Shown here piece after piece: positions 50,111-58,769 of a DNA stretch of 64,000 nucleotides. The notes below the pieces were generated by a model, which saw only the letters and a program-made list of their open reading frames with translations, ran no database searches and had not been told where the DNA came from. A program made the position numbers and the translations under genes. Source of the stretch: Nitrososphaerota archaeon (GTDB taxonomy: Archaea; Thermoproteota; Nitrososphaeria; Nitrososphaerales; UBA183); contig JAFMAU010000004.1 in the NCBI GenBank assembly GCA_029784825.1, positions 1 to 64,000 of the forward strand. The letters run 5' to 3'. Positions within the stretch are counted from its first letter, which is position 1. The number at the start of each line of letters is the position of its first letter.

Positions 50111-50983
50111 TTGCAGAGGGCGATCTCCGAACCAAGGGGCACGAAGAACGCAGAGCTGGTTGAAAGGGTCTGCGACTACCTCAGGGAGGACTCCGACTCG
50201 AGGATAACCCTCGCGAGCCTCGGCGTCCGGTTCGGCGTCAGCCCCTTCCATCTGCAGAGAGTATTCACAGACGTGATGGGCATGTCGCCCCGCCGATATC
50301 TGGAGGAGTGCAGGATTCACCGCCTGAGGTCGCGCCTCTCAAAGGGGGAGCCGGTGCTCGACGCGCTCAGAGGGAGCGGATACTCATCGCAGAGCTGGCT
50401 CTACGAGGACTCGAAGAGGAGGCTGGGGATGACTCCTGCGACCTACCGAAGGGGAGTGGAGGGAGCAGTGATAACATATGCGACCGGAGACTCGACTTTG
50501 GGGAGGCTCCTCGTGGCCGCGACGGAACACGGGGTCTGCGCAGTCAAGGCTGGAAAGAGCGACTCGGAGCTGGTTGGGTCGCTGAAGTCAGAATTCCCCA
50601 GGGCCGTCATCGTACGGGGTTCCAGGGCGAGGCGCCACCTCGACGCCCTCAACGACCACCTGGACGGCCAGAAGGTGAAGTTCCCGCTGGACATCAGGGG
50701 GACCGGCTTCCAGAAGCGGGTCTGGGCAGCCCTCCGGGAGATACCCAGGGGGGAGACGAGGTCATACTGCGAAGTCGCAGAGATGGTGGGCAGACCGAGA
50801 GCCGTCAGGGCGGTGGCGAACGCCTGCGCGTCCAACCCCGTCCCGCTGATAATCCCCTGCCACAGGGTGATAAGGCGCGACGGGAGCCTGGGCGGATACG
50901 GGCTGGGGATCGGCCGGAAGAAGGCGCTGCTTTCGAAAGAAGGCGCTCTGGCAAAGCTGAACGGCACCCGAGACAATAATTGA
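50111..50983 (+). CDS. Ada-like fusion: AraC-type HTH plus methylated-DNA methyltransferase
   Basis: A 290-residue protein. Residues ~15-115 are an AraC/XylS helix-turn-helix (GVSPFHLQRVFTDVMGMSPRRYL), residues ~200-285 an MGMT domain with GTGFQKRVWAALREIPRGETRSY and the acceptor site PCHRVIR. It accepts methyl groups from O6-methylguanine. The N-terminal zinc/Cys Ada domain of E. coli Ada is absent. Bacterial-type AraC domains are rare in archaea, pointing to gene transfer. TTG start; overlaps the EamA gene (TTGA). Confidence 0.88.
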   Translation: MQRAISEPRGTKNAELVERVCDYLREDSDSRITLASLGVRFGVSPFHLQRVFTDVMGMSPRRYLEECRIHRLRSRLSKGEPVLDALRGSGYSSQSWLYEDSKRRLGMTPATYRRGVEGAVITYATGDSTLGRLLVAATEHGVCAVKAGKSDSELVGSLKSEFPRAVIVRGSRARRHLDALNDHLDGQKVKFPLDIRGTGFQKRVWAALREIPRGETRSYCEVAEMVGRPRAVRAVANACASNPVPLIIPCHRVIRRDGSLGGYGLGIGRKKALLSKEGALAKLNGTRDNN

Positions 50984-51855
50984 ACCTGAGAATACTCACC
51001 GCCTACTCAGGGCTGGTGGTGCTCAGCCTGATCTGGGGGATGGCCTTCGTCGCCATCAAGTCTGTCGTGACTGAGCTCTCCCCAGTGAACCTCGCGCTGA
51101 TGCGGTGGCTCATAGCCGCGGTCCCCTTCCTGATCCTGCTCCCGATCATCGGCCGTCCCAAGGTCCCGCTCGAGAGGAGGGACGTCCCGCGCATCCTGGC
51201 GGTCGCCCTAGCCAATGTGGCCGGGTACCACATCTCGTTGAACTACGCGGAGACGACGATATCAGCCGGGCTGTCCTCCCTCCTGATCGCATTCGGGCCG
51301 ATCTTCATCGCGATTCTGTCCTATCTTCTCCTGAAGGAGAGGGCTGGCCGAAAGGTGCTCCTGGGACTGGTAGTCGCCACTCTGGGGACGATCGTGCTTT
51401 CCCTGGGCTCGGTCAGCGCAGGCGACCTCTCTTCCTATCTCGGGATAGTCGAGGCATTGTTCACCGCGCTCTGCTACGCCCTATTCACCGTCCTCGGCAA
51501 GCCACTCGTCCAGAAGTACGGCCCAGCCTCTACCACGATCATCGCGGGACTCGTCGGGACCGCGCTCATGGCGCCGCTCATGTCGGGGAGCTTCGTGGCC
51601 CAGGCGGAGTCTCTCTCCTTCGACGGATGGGTCGGAGTCTTCTATCTCGCCCTGCTGAGCACGGTGTTCGGCTACCTGATGTTCTACGCCATGGTGAGCA
51701 GGGGGGCTGTGACGAAGCTCGCAATCCAGCTGTATCTCATACCAGTCGTCAGCGTCGTGGGAGGAGCGCTGCTCCTCGCAGAGCAGGTCACCCCGTCAGT
51801 CCTCGTCGGGGGGGCGATGATGCTGATAGCCGTAGGCATAACGACGCGGAAGTGA
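50980..51855 (+). CDS. EamA/DMT-family transporter
   Basis: A 291-residue protein of ten membrane helices in two five-helix EamA repeats (SLIWGMAFVAIKSVV at the start of repeat 1, LCYALFTVLGKPLVQKYGP in repeat 2). These proteins move metabolites such as amino acids, nucleotides or sugars. The substrate is not deducible. It overlaps the Ada-like gene by 4 nt, so it is co-transcribed. Confidence 0.88.
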   Translation: MNLRILTAYSGLVVLSLIWGMAFVAIKSVVTELSPVNLALMRWLIAAVPFLILLPIIGRPKVPLERRDVPRILAVALANVAGYHISLNYAETTISAGLSSLLIAFGPIFIAILSYLLLKERAGRKVLLGLVVATLGTIVLSLGSVSAGDLSSYLGIVEALFTALCYALFTVLGKPLVQKYGPASTTIIAGLVGTALMAPLMSGSFVAQAESLSFDGWVGVFYLALLSTVFGYLMFYAMVSRGAVTKLAIQLYLIPVVSVVGGALLLAEQVTPSVLVGGAMMLIAVGITTRK

Positions 51856-51865
51856 CCCCTGTCCT

Positions 51866-52255
51866 CTAGGGGTTCGTGAACTGGACCGCCCCGCCGTCGA
51901 TCTTCACCCTTGCTCCGTTCCTGATCCCTCCGATCTCCACCATGTCGACGCAGGGGATCTCTGATATTATCGCCCCGACGGCCACTATCGTCTCGCACTT
52001 CGAGTTGACGATTCCCTTCGGCCCCACCCCGTTCTTCGCCAGCCTGTACAGGACGTACGACCCTACGGTCGAGCCCTTCCCGCTGGGGAACACCAGGACC
52101 TTGCCTTTGACCGACTTGCCCTGCAGCTCGTGGCCGCGCTCCACGACCTCGCCCGACTCGGGGTCGACCCCTCCGTAGAACGACATGGGGGAAGACGACA
52201 CCAGGGCCTCCCCCTCGGCGCTCCCCTCGAATATCGCCCGGCCGACCAGCCTCAA
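51866..52255 (-). CDS. Phosphomevalonate dehydratase (AcnX), small subunit
   Basis: A 129-residue DUF126/AcnX small-subunit protein: FYGGVDPESGEVVERGHELQG, then FPSGKGSTVGSYVLYRL are its hallmark. With the large subunit it dehydrates (R)-5-phosphomevalonate to trans-anhydromevalonate 5-phosphate, a step of the archaeal mevalonate pathway. It is the last gene of a three-gene operon and overlaps the large-subunit gene by 4 nt (ATGA). Confidence 0.93.
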   Translation of the reverse strand: MRLVGRAIFEGSAEGEALVSSSPMSFYGGVDPESGEVVERGHELQGKSVKGKVLVFPSGKGSTVGSYVLYRLAKNGVGPKGIVNSKCETIVAVGAIISEIPCVDMVEIGGIRNGARVKIDGGAVQFTNP

Positions 52256-53436
52256 CTCTCCCTAGTCGCCTCCAGAACGCACTCTTCCAGGGGCATGAAC
52301 CGGACCTTCAGACCGCTGTTTCTGAGATAGTGGCAGGCCTTCGCCGAGTTCGTCGCGACGACCCTGTAGCCGAGGTCTTCGACTGGGGCGACCACCATGC
52401 ACGTGTCGAGGGCGAACTTGGCGCCGCTCTTCTCGATCAGGCTCGAGTATCCGAGCTCGTCGCTACGGCGCTTGACCTCCCTGCTGCAGCATACCCAGAA
52501 CTCGCGCCTCACATGCCTCCCCGTCAGCATCTGGGAGAGAATCGAGAGCTCGTTCAGGGAGCAGTGCGGGCAGCCGACTGAGACGAAGTCAGGAGCCCCG
52601 TCATCATTGAGCAGGGAGCTTGTTTCGCCCAGGTTCTTGGGGGTGAACTCAACCGTCTCCAGGCCGCCCACGTCCAATTCAGACTCGGGCGTCAGTCCCG
52701 AGATGTGAAACATCGCCACGCCCCCCGAGCTCGCAAGCGCTGCAGAGAGCGTCTTGAGTTCCTCCAGGCTCCCCCGGCGTATGCCTCTGAAGTAGGGGAC
52801 GCCGTCCCTCGCCGCCTTCCCGACGAAGTACCCCATCGCCGAGAAGTCTTCGGGGAAGCTCAGCGGGGCCTTCACGTCGACAATCATGGTCGGCGCCCTG
52901 TTCTCCCTGAGGTGCATCCCATAGAGGGGAGTCCGACCGGCGAGGCTGGCAGCAAGAGCGCTCGGGCCACCTTCGCGGTTGGTCCTGGCCCCTATCACCG
53001 AGTTGGCATAGGCGACCGCAGAGCTCTCCCCCCAGGCGATGTGCTGGCCGAAGCTGGGCTCGTTCCCCGCGAGGTAGGGGGTGCACGTGCACGATATCTC
53101 GACCCCGAGCCTCCTGTATGCTTCTATGACCTCCAGCTGCTTCGAGGCGAACTCGTTCGCTATGCCCTGAGACTTCCAGTCGGTGAGGCTCATTCCCGCG
53201 GGGTTCAGGGTCGTCTTCACGCGAGCCCTCCCGTCCTCCGCCAGCCCGTTCAGGAACTCGAGCCCCGCGTCTCCGAGGTTCTTGTAGGAGACGCCAGACA
53301 CCTGCACGCTGGACACCTCGACCAGCCTCTCTGCTCCGTAGATCTTCCCGAGGGCCACCAGGATCTGCATGGCCTTCTGCGTCGCGCGCCCCTCTTCACC
53401 AACGAGCATCTTCTCTTCTTGGGTTGTAAGGTACAT
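52252..53436 (-). CDS. Phosphomevalonate dehydratase (AcnX), large subunit
   Basis: A 394-residue aconitase-X (DUF521) large subunit. Fe-S ligand candidates lie in ISCTCTPYL, VGCPHCSLNEL and FALDTCMVVAP. The N-terminal LTTQEEKML is typical of AcnX. The 4Fe-4S dehydratase acts with the small subunit. ATG start 5 nt after the stop of the UbiD-like gene, consistent with one operon. Confidence 0.93.
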   Translation of the reverse strand: MYLTTQEEKMLVGEEGRATQKAMQILVALGKIYGAERLVEVSSVQVSGVSYKNLGDAGLEFLNGLAEDGRARVKTTLNPAGMSLTDWKSQGIANEFASKQLEVIEAYRRLGVEISCTCTPYLAGNEPSFGQHIAWGESSAVAYANSVIGARTNREGGPSALAASLAGRTPLYGMHLRENRAPTMIVDVKAPLSFPEDFSAMGYFVGKAARDGVPYFRGIRRGSLEELKTLSAALASSGGVAMFHISGLTPESELDVGGLETVEFTPKNLGETSSLLNDDGAPDFVSVGCPHCSLNELSILSQMLTGRHVRREFWVCCSREVKRRSDELGYSSLIEKSGAKFALDTCMVVAPVEDLGYRVVATNSAKACHYLRNSGLKVRFMPLEECVLEATRES

Positions 53437-53440
53437 CCGG

Positions 53441-54736
53441 CTAGCTCACGTAGTCCTCCGGCCTGACCTCTTCCTGCCCGGGTATCTTCGACTTCGTAAA
53501 CCCGCCTCTCGGAGCTCCCATGGGGATCGTCGCGTCTATCCCCACCTTGCAGGTCTTCCTGGTCACCTGGTCGGCCGACGGGTCTAGGGAGGAGCCCAAT
53601 TCTCCTGGCCTGAGCGTCAGGTCCTGGTCCATCTGCGTCCTTGTGGCGATCGCCCACTCCACCGCGTCCGGGTCTTTGATGTCGATGTCCTCGTCCACCA
53701 CGACCGCCTGCTTCAGGCTGGGGTGCCCTCTGAACGCCGCGTCGATCGCGTTCTTTGCGTCGTCTCCCTTCTTCCTCCTGATCTTCACCACAGCGTGCAG
53801 CCAGGTCGAACCGCCGGGGGTCAGGCGGACGTCCAGGCACTCGCACACCCGGCTCACCTCCCTGAACATGGTCGCCTCACGTGGCGTCCCCATCAGGAAC
53901 CTGTGCTCCACCCCGCCGGGAAGGATCGCCTGATAGATCGGTCTCCGCCTGTGGGTGACCCGGTCTATCCTGATCACCCTCTGCTTCCTCACTATGTCGT
54001 ATGCCCCGATGATGTCCGGGAACGGGCCCTCGTCAGCCAGCTCGTCGGTGACGACCCCCTCGAGCACCAGCTCGCAGTCGGCTGGCACGAGCGAGTCGTT
54101 GGTCAGGCACTTCGCGAAGCTCATCCTCTTCATCGCGTTCGCGATCGCCAGCTCGCTCTTCCCGATCTCGCAGGAGACCGCCGATGCGAACAGGAATGCC
54201 GGGTGGTTGCCTATGGCTATCCCCACCTGCCGGTCCCCTTTCTTGACGAATTCGTCGAGATGCCGGGGGAGTATCCTGACGACGACCCTGTCCTTGCCGA
54301 CCACCATCAGCCTGTGGAAGCTGGCGTTGTAGCCGAGCTCCCTGTCGTGGGCGACGGCGATCCCTGCCGTCACGTACGGTCCCCCGTCCAGCTCGCAGTG
54401 GGTCAGGACCGGGATCTTGCGGAGGTCGACCTCGTCTTCGACGACCTCCTGGCAGGGAGCGTTCTTCGCGACGCTGATCTCGACCGGGCGCTCGATGCTC
54501 TCCAGGACCCTCGCAAGCAGGTCCTCAGGGCGAGAGCCCACCGACCTCGCGAGGAGCTCTCTTGTCCCGCACACCCCGGTCGCGACGCTGTACTCTGATC
54601 CTGCGACGTTCTCGAAGAGGAGGGGCCTGCCGTCCAGCCTGCTCGCGACGGCAGCCATCTCGTACTTTGGGGAGACCTCGCGCTCCACTCTGGTCAGGTC
54701 CCCGGTCCCGCCCAGTTGGTCTAGAAATTGTCTCAT
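53441..54736 (-). CDS. UbiD-like decarboxylase (anhydromevalonate phosphate decarboxylase)
   Basis: A 431-residue UbiD-family enzyme, prenylated-FMN dependent. UbiD blocks are GGPYVTAGIAVAHD, YNASFHRLMVVG, the ILPRHLDEF segment with its catalytic E/R neighbours, and EGPFPDIIGAYD. In the archaeal mevalonate pathway it decarboxylates trans-anhydromevalonate phosphate to isopentenyl phosphate. Its direct linkage to AcnX supports this. ATG 54736 begins MRQFLDQLGG; the longer frame upstream overlaps the tRNA-Arg and is not UbiD-like. The needed UbiX-type prenyltransferase is not in the window. Confidence 0.93.
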   Translation of the reverse strand: MRQFLDQLGGTGDLTRVEREVSPKYEMAAVASRLDGRPLLFENVAGSEYSVATGVCGTRELLARSVGSRPEDLLARVLESIERPVEISVAKNAPCQEVVEDEVDLRKIPVLTHCELDGGPYVTAGIAVAHDRELGYNASFHRLMVVGKDRVVVRILPRHLDEFVKKGDRQVGIAIGNHPAFLFASAVSCEIGKSELAIANAMKRMSFAKCLTNDSLVPADCELVLEGVVTDELADEGPFPDIIGAYDIVRKQRVIRIDRVTHRRRPIYQAILPGGVEHRFLMGTPREATMFREVSRVCECLDVRLTPGGSTWLHAVVKIRRKKGDDAKNAIDAAFRGHPSLKQAVVVDEDIDIKDPDAVEWAIATRTQMDQDLTLRPGELGSSLDPSADQVTRKTCKVGIDATIPMGAPRGGFTKSKIPGQEEVRPEDYVS

Positions 54737-54805
54737 ACCGGTCCCTCCCAGTGGTCGCTCGTGGCCGCGCGTGCGCTTAACCTTGCACCCTAAGCTATTC
54801 AACTT

Positions 54806-54897
54806 TGGCGGGCCCGGTGCGATTTGAACGCACGACCTACAGCTTAGAAGGCTCGGCGTGTCGCTCTGCCGCGCTATCCGTACTGCGCTACGGGCCC
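54806..54897 (-). tRNA. tRNA-Arg (TCT) with a 14-nt intron in the anticodon stem
   Basis: On the minus strand the acceptor GGGCCCG/CGGGCCC and T-arm GTGCG-TTCAAAT-CGCAC are clean, with D-stem GCGC/GCGC. Anticodon loop CTTCTAA gives TCT for arginine. The 3' stem strand GCTGT pairs with GCAG plus C only if 14 nt (54852-54865) are removed. Direct AG repeats at the edges allow the cut to shift. CCA appears to be encoded (54806-54808). The anticodon loop itself is uninterrupted. Confidence 0.88.
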
Positions 54898-55012
54898 ATG
54901 AAGCGGCGGCCGAGGTTTCGAGATAAGCGTTTGCCGGGCTGGCCCCCCTCGGCCGGTCATGAGACGAATCGGAATCGAAGGTTTTATCCTTCCTGGCATT
55001 CCTCTCTCGCCG

Positions 55013-56380
55013 TTGGCCGCGTCGCAGCAGAGGCTCTTCGGGACCAACGGGGTGAGAATCGTTCCGGGGGTCACCCACGACCTGGACTTCATCATCAACC
55101 TCAGCGAGGCCATAGGCACATACTTCGGGAGCGGAGAGGTGCTGCTGGGCCGAGACGGCCGGCTGTCCAGCCAGGCGCTCGCGAACGCAGCGGTCTCCGG
55201 GCTGATGAGTTCAGGCCGGGACGTGGCCGAAGCGGGGCTCGTCCCGACACCGGCGATGCAGTACGCCGTCAAGGCGCTGGGGTTCAGGGGCGGGGTCATG
55301 GTGACGGCCTCCCACAACCCGCCACAGTACAACGGCCTGAAGGTCTCAGGGGCTGACGGCGTCGAGATACCGCACTTGGACGAGCAGAGAATCGAGAAGA
55401 TCTACTCCGACGGCTCCCAGACCAAGGCCGACTGGAAGTCGGTCGGCGTGTCGAGAAACGAGCCCTCTGTCGTAAGGACCTATCTGAACGGGATTGCTTC
55501 GAAGGTCAACGCCAAAGCCATAGCCGAAAGGAAGCTGACGGTCGTGATGGACCCCGGAAACGGGGCCCAGTCCATCGCCGCGCCGTACCTCGTGGAATCT
55601 CTGGGGTGCAAGGTGATCACCATAAACTCCGTGGTGGACGGCAACTTCCCCGGCAGGGGACCGGAGCCGACAGTCGACGGCCTGAAGGACCTCGCCAGCG
55701 CGGTGCGCTCGGCAGGGGCTGACCTAGGGGTCGCCTACGACGGGGACGGCGACAGGTCCATCTTCTGCGACGAAGAAGGGAAGATACTGTGGGGGGACCA
55801 GAGCGGGTGCCTGATCGCGGACTTCGTCCTCAGCAAGCACCGGGGGGACACTGTGGTGACCTCGGTCGCGTCGAGCCAGGCGATCGAAGCAGTTGCGAAG
55901 AAACACGGGGCGAAGGTCCTCAGGACCAGGGTCGGAAGCCCCGAAGTCTCGCGGATGATCCTAGAAAGGAACGCAGTGTTCGGGTTCGAGGAGAACGGCG
56001 GGTGCATCTATCGCCCTCACATTCCGGTCAGGGACGGCGCGATGGCCACGGCCCTCATGCTCGAAGGCCTGGCCGGCAGGGGGATGTCGTTCTCAAAGGT
56101 CCTGTCCTTCGTCGTCCCCAGGTACCATCAGGCCAAGACCAAGGTCCAGGTCGACCTCAGGAAGGTGGACGCCATCATGCGGGCAGTCGAGAGGCAGGCC
56201 AAAGGAGAGGTCGAACGCATCGACGGGCTCAAGGTCTGGACCGGCGAGCACTCGTGGGTCCTGGTGAGGCCCAGCGGCACCGAGCCTCTAATCCGTGTCT
56301 TCTCCGAGTCAGAGACCCAGGAGGGCGCAGACCAGCTCGTCAGCAGGTTCGCGAAGGTCGTGAAGGCAGCCTCATCTTAG
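55013..56380 (+). CDS. glmM: Phosphoglucosamine/phosphohexose mutase (GlmM-like)
   Basis: A 455-residue alpha-D-phosphohexomutase. Landmarks: RLFGTNGVRI at the start, the phosphoserine loop VTASHNPPQYNG, metal site DGDGDRSIF, sugar loop FGFEENGGCIY and phosphate-binding RPSGTEPLIRV. The TTG at 55013 lies ~27 nt after a GTTTTATCC element, which fits leaderless transcription; a longer frame from 54959 is possible. It converts glucosamine-6-phosphate or mannose-6-phosphate isomers. Convergent with thiL, overlapping by 9 nt. Confidence 0.9.
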   Translation: MAASQQRLFGTNGVRIVPGVTHDLDFIINLSEAIGTYFGSGEVLLGRDGRLSSQALANAAVSGLMSSGRDVAEAGLVPTPAMQYAVKALGFRGGVMVTASHNPPQYNGLKVSGADGVEIPHLDEQRIEKIYSDGSQTKADWKSVGVSRNEPSVVRTYLNGIASKVNAKAIAERKLTVVMDPGNGAQSIAAPYLVESLGCKVITINSVVDGNFPGRGPEPTVDGLKDLASAVRSAGADLGVAYDGDGDRSIFCDEEGKILWGDQSGCLIADFVLSKHRGDTVVTSVASSQAIEAVAKKHGAKVLRTRVGSPEVSRMILERNAVFGFEENGGCIYRPHIPVRDGAMATALMLEGLAGRGMSFSKVLSFVVPRYHQAKTKVQVDLRKVDAIMRAVERQAKGEVERIDGLKVWTGEHSWVLVRPSGTEPLIRVFSESETQEGADQLVSRFAKVVKAASS

Positions 56381-57331
56381 GTGGGTCCACCCTCCATCCT
56401 CCACGGGGGCCCTCACGCTCCCTTCGACCAGCTCCACCAGCCCGGCCCTCGAGGTCGCCTTCCCGATAGGGATCAGCTTGCCGCCGGCCCCCCTCGCAGC
56501 CCGCTGCGCCGCTCCGAACCTCTCGCCCCTCACTGTCCCGACTATCAGGTACTCCTCCCCCCCTTCGAGCACCAGCTTCTCCGGTTTGAGGCCGTTGGCA
56601 GCGGCGAACTTCTCGACTCCATCTCCCATCGGAAGCGACGTGAGCTCGAACCCCACCCTGCTCTCCTTCGCCAGGGTGTGAAGGCTCCTCGCCAGCCCGT
56701 CGCTCGAGTCCATCGCGGAAGTCAGGTAGGGAGCGAGCGCCAGCCCGACCCGAAGGCTGGGGGTCGGCCTGAGCACGGCCTTGGTCGCGGCATCCCTGAA
56801 CCCCGGGCCGGCCTCTGCGGAGCCATTCAGCAACTTCAACCCGGAGGGAGGGTACCCGAAAGGCCCGGTCACGACCAGGACGTCCCCGGGAGAAGCCCCG
56901 CTTCTCGGGACATACCGCCTGGCGAACCCAACCATGGTGCAATCGATGACCAGCTCCCTTGACTCGTTCGTGTCCCCCCCGACAAGGCGCACCTTCCACT
57001 CCCGGCTCGCGTCTCTGAAGCCAGCGGCGAGGGCGTCCACCTTACCCTGGGCGATGTTCTTCCTCAGCCCGAGAGAGACAAGGAACGAGTCGGGCCTCAC
57101 CCCTTTCGCAGCGAAGTCGCTGACGCACATGGCGACAGCCTTGCGCGCGGCCTCCCGGTATGTCATCCCCTGGGGGACGTCAGTATGCTCCACGAGCATG
57201 TCGACCTTCACCACCAGGTTCCCCTTCCCCAGCGGGACGACGGCGACGTCGTCCCCGATTCTGGCGTAGCCCCGGGGGGCCCGCCCAGCGAGGCGGGCGA
57301 TGGACTCGATTACACCTAGCTCGTCAGGCGT
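56372..57331 (-). CDS. thiL: Thiamine-monophosphate kinase, probable ACG start
   Basis: A PurM/ThiL-fold kinase that phosphorylates thiamine monophosphate to the pyrophosphate. The residues needed for the fold begin well upstream of the first ATG (57214 region): LGVIESIARLAG and YARIGDDVAVVPLG are the ThiL N-terminal Asp-Asp motif, followed by VKVDMLVEHTDV, VGGDTNESRE and AMDSSDGLARSL. In this frame no ATG, GTG or TTG lies between the preceding gene's stop and these motifs. ACG at 57331, 1 nt after that stop, gives 319 residues beginning MPDELGVIE. Confidence 0.9.
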   Translation of the reverse strand, partial: TPDELGVIESIARLAGRAPRGYARIGDDVAVVPLGKGNLVVKVDMLVEHTDVPQGMTYREAARKAVAMCVSDFAAKGVRPDSFLVSLGLRKNIAQGKVDALAAGFRDASREWKVRLVGGDTNESRELVIDCTMVGFARRYVPRSGASPGDVLVVTGPFGYPPSGLKLLNGSAEAGPGFRDAATKAVLRPTPSLRVGLALAPYLTSAMDSSDGLARSLHTLAKESRVGFELTSLPMGDGVEKFAAANGLKPEKLVLEGGEEYLIVGTVRGERFGAAQRAARGAGGKLIPIGKATSRAGLVELVEGSVRAPVEDGGWTHLR

Positions 57332-57332
57332 T

Positions 57333-58706
57333 CTACGCGCTCAGCTCCTTCAACCTCTTCGAGAAGGTCTTGGCTATGCGGCCAGCATCTTCAGCTCTCG
57401 GTGCCTCCGCCGAGACCCTCACCACGTCTTCCGTCCCGGACGGCCTGACAAGCACCCAGGCCCTCTTCGGGAGGGCGAGCTTGAGCCCGTCCGTCAGGTC
57501 GGCATCCTTGTACTCAGCTGCCAGCTTCCTGATCCCCTTCAGCGCCCTCGCCTTCGGGATTTCGAGCGCCACCCTCTCCTGGCTGTACGAGGGAACGGAC
57601 CCGAAGAACCTCCTTCCCCTCTTCTTCAGCTCGCGCGCTATCGCGACGGCGGCTAGCATCGAGTCCCTGCAGTAGTTGAAAGAGGCGTCGATCAGCCCTC
57701 CGCTGCTCCCCTCCCCACCGAGCCTCGCCCCTATCTCGTTCATGAGCCCCACCACGTTGGCTTCTCCGACCTTGGACCTGAACACCTTGGCGCCTGACCT
57801 CCTCGCCACGTCGTCGATCGCCTGAGTGGTGTCAGCTGACACCACGACCCTCTTCTCCCCGGTCCTCTCGAGCATCGAGGAGAGCGCAAGGGTGAGCATG
57901 AAGTCCCCGGTCCGCTTGTTCCCCTCCGAGTCGACGATGACGAGCCTGTCCCCGTCGCAGTCGAACCCCAGGCCCAGGTCGCACCCTCTCTCCTTGACGA
58001 CCTTCCTCAGAAGGAGGAGGTCGTCTGCGACCGGGTCAACCTTCCTGCTAAACACACCATAGCTGTCGTTCATCGAAGAGACCTCGCACCCGAGCCTGCG
58101 CAGGAGAGGCACCGCGTGGGAGATTGCGGCCCCGCCGCCGAGGTCCACGGCCACCTTCAAGCCCTCGCACGACCCTTCCCCGTACATTTCCACAAGGTCG
58201 TCGACGTAGGTCGGGCGGCCTGCGGGCTTCAGCGACCCCGGCCCGAACCCCCCGCTGCGGGTCTTCGATGCACCGAGTATCGAATCGAGCGCCGCCTTGC
58301 CTATCCCGGCTCCAGCTTCGACGAACTTGAGCCCGTTGAACTCCGGCTCGTTGTGAGAGGCCGTCACCATCACCGCCGGGAGCCGCCTCCTCCTGCTCTC
58401 CCGGAAGACTGCAGGGGTTGAGATTATCCCGTAGTCGTGCACCGTTGCGCCCTTGGAGACAATCGCAGCCGCGACTGCCCTGCAGATGGCTGGGCCTGTG
58501 CTCCTCGGGTCGCGGGCGAGAAGGAACTCGCTGGAGCCTGACTCTTTCGCGAAGTTGGACGCGAACCTGGCGACGTCCGCCAGGCTCAGGTCCGTGTTCA
58601 GCATGCCTCTTATCCCGCTAATCGAGGCGATCAATTCGTCCGCCCGCCTTTCTCCCCTCGAGTGCAGATAAACTAGGGGTCTCCCCTCATGTGAACCAAT
58701 CTTCAC
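57333..58706 (-). CDS. Phosphohexose mutase (phosphomannomutase/GlmM family), second copy
   Basis: A second alpha-D-phosphohexomutase, 457 residues. Landmarks: SISGIRGML, phosphoserine loop VTASHNEPEFNG, metal site DCDGDRLVI and RPSGTEDVVRV. The sugar-binding loop is GGEGSSGGLI, unlike the FEENGG of the copy at 55013, so the substrate may differ. GTG 58706 is ~25 nt downstream of a CTAAAAG element; the longer frame from 58760 is possible. thiL follows 1 nt after its stop. Confidence 0.88.
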   Translation of the reverse strand: MKIGSHEGRPLVYLHSRGERRADELIASISGIRGMLNTDLSLADVARFASNFAKESGSSEFLLARDPRSTGPAICRAVAAAIVSKGATVHDYGIISTPAVFRESRRRRLPAVMVTASHNEPEFNGLKFVEAGAGIGKAALDSILGASKTRSGGFGPGSLKPAGRPTYVDDLVEMYGEGSCEGLKVAVDLGGGAAISHAVPLLRRLGCEVSSMNDSYGVFSRKVDPVADDLLLLRKVVKERGCDLGLGFDCDGDRLVIVDSEGNKRTGDFMLTLALSSMLERTGEKRVVVSADTTQAIDDVARRSGAKVFRSKVGEANVVGLMNEIGARLGGEGSSGGLIDASFNYCRDSMLAAVAIARELKKRGRRFFGSVPSYSQERVALEIPKARALKGIRKLAAEYKDADLTDGLKLALPKRAWVLVRPSGTEDVVRVSAEAPRAEDAGRIAKTFSKRLKELSA

Positions 58707-58769
58707 CGCGCCAATACTACTTTTAGAGTTCGGCTCTTTTGATTGTTCAGGCGCTCTCATCTGTCAGTA

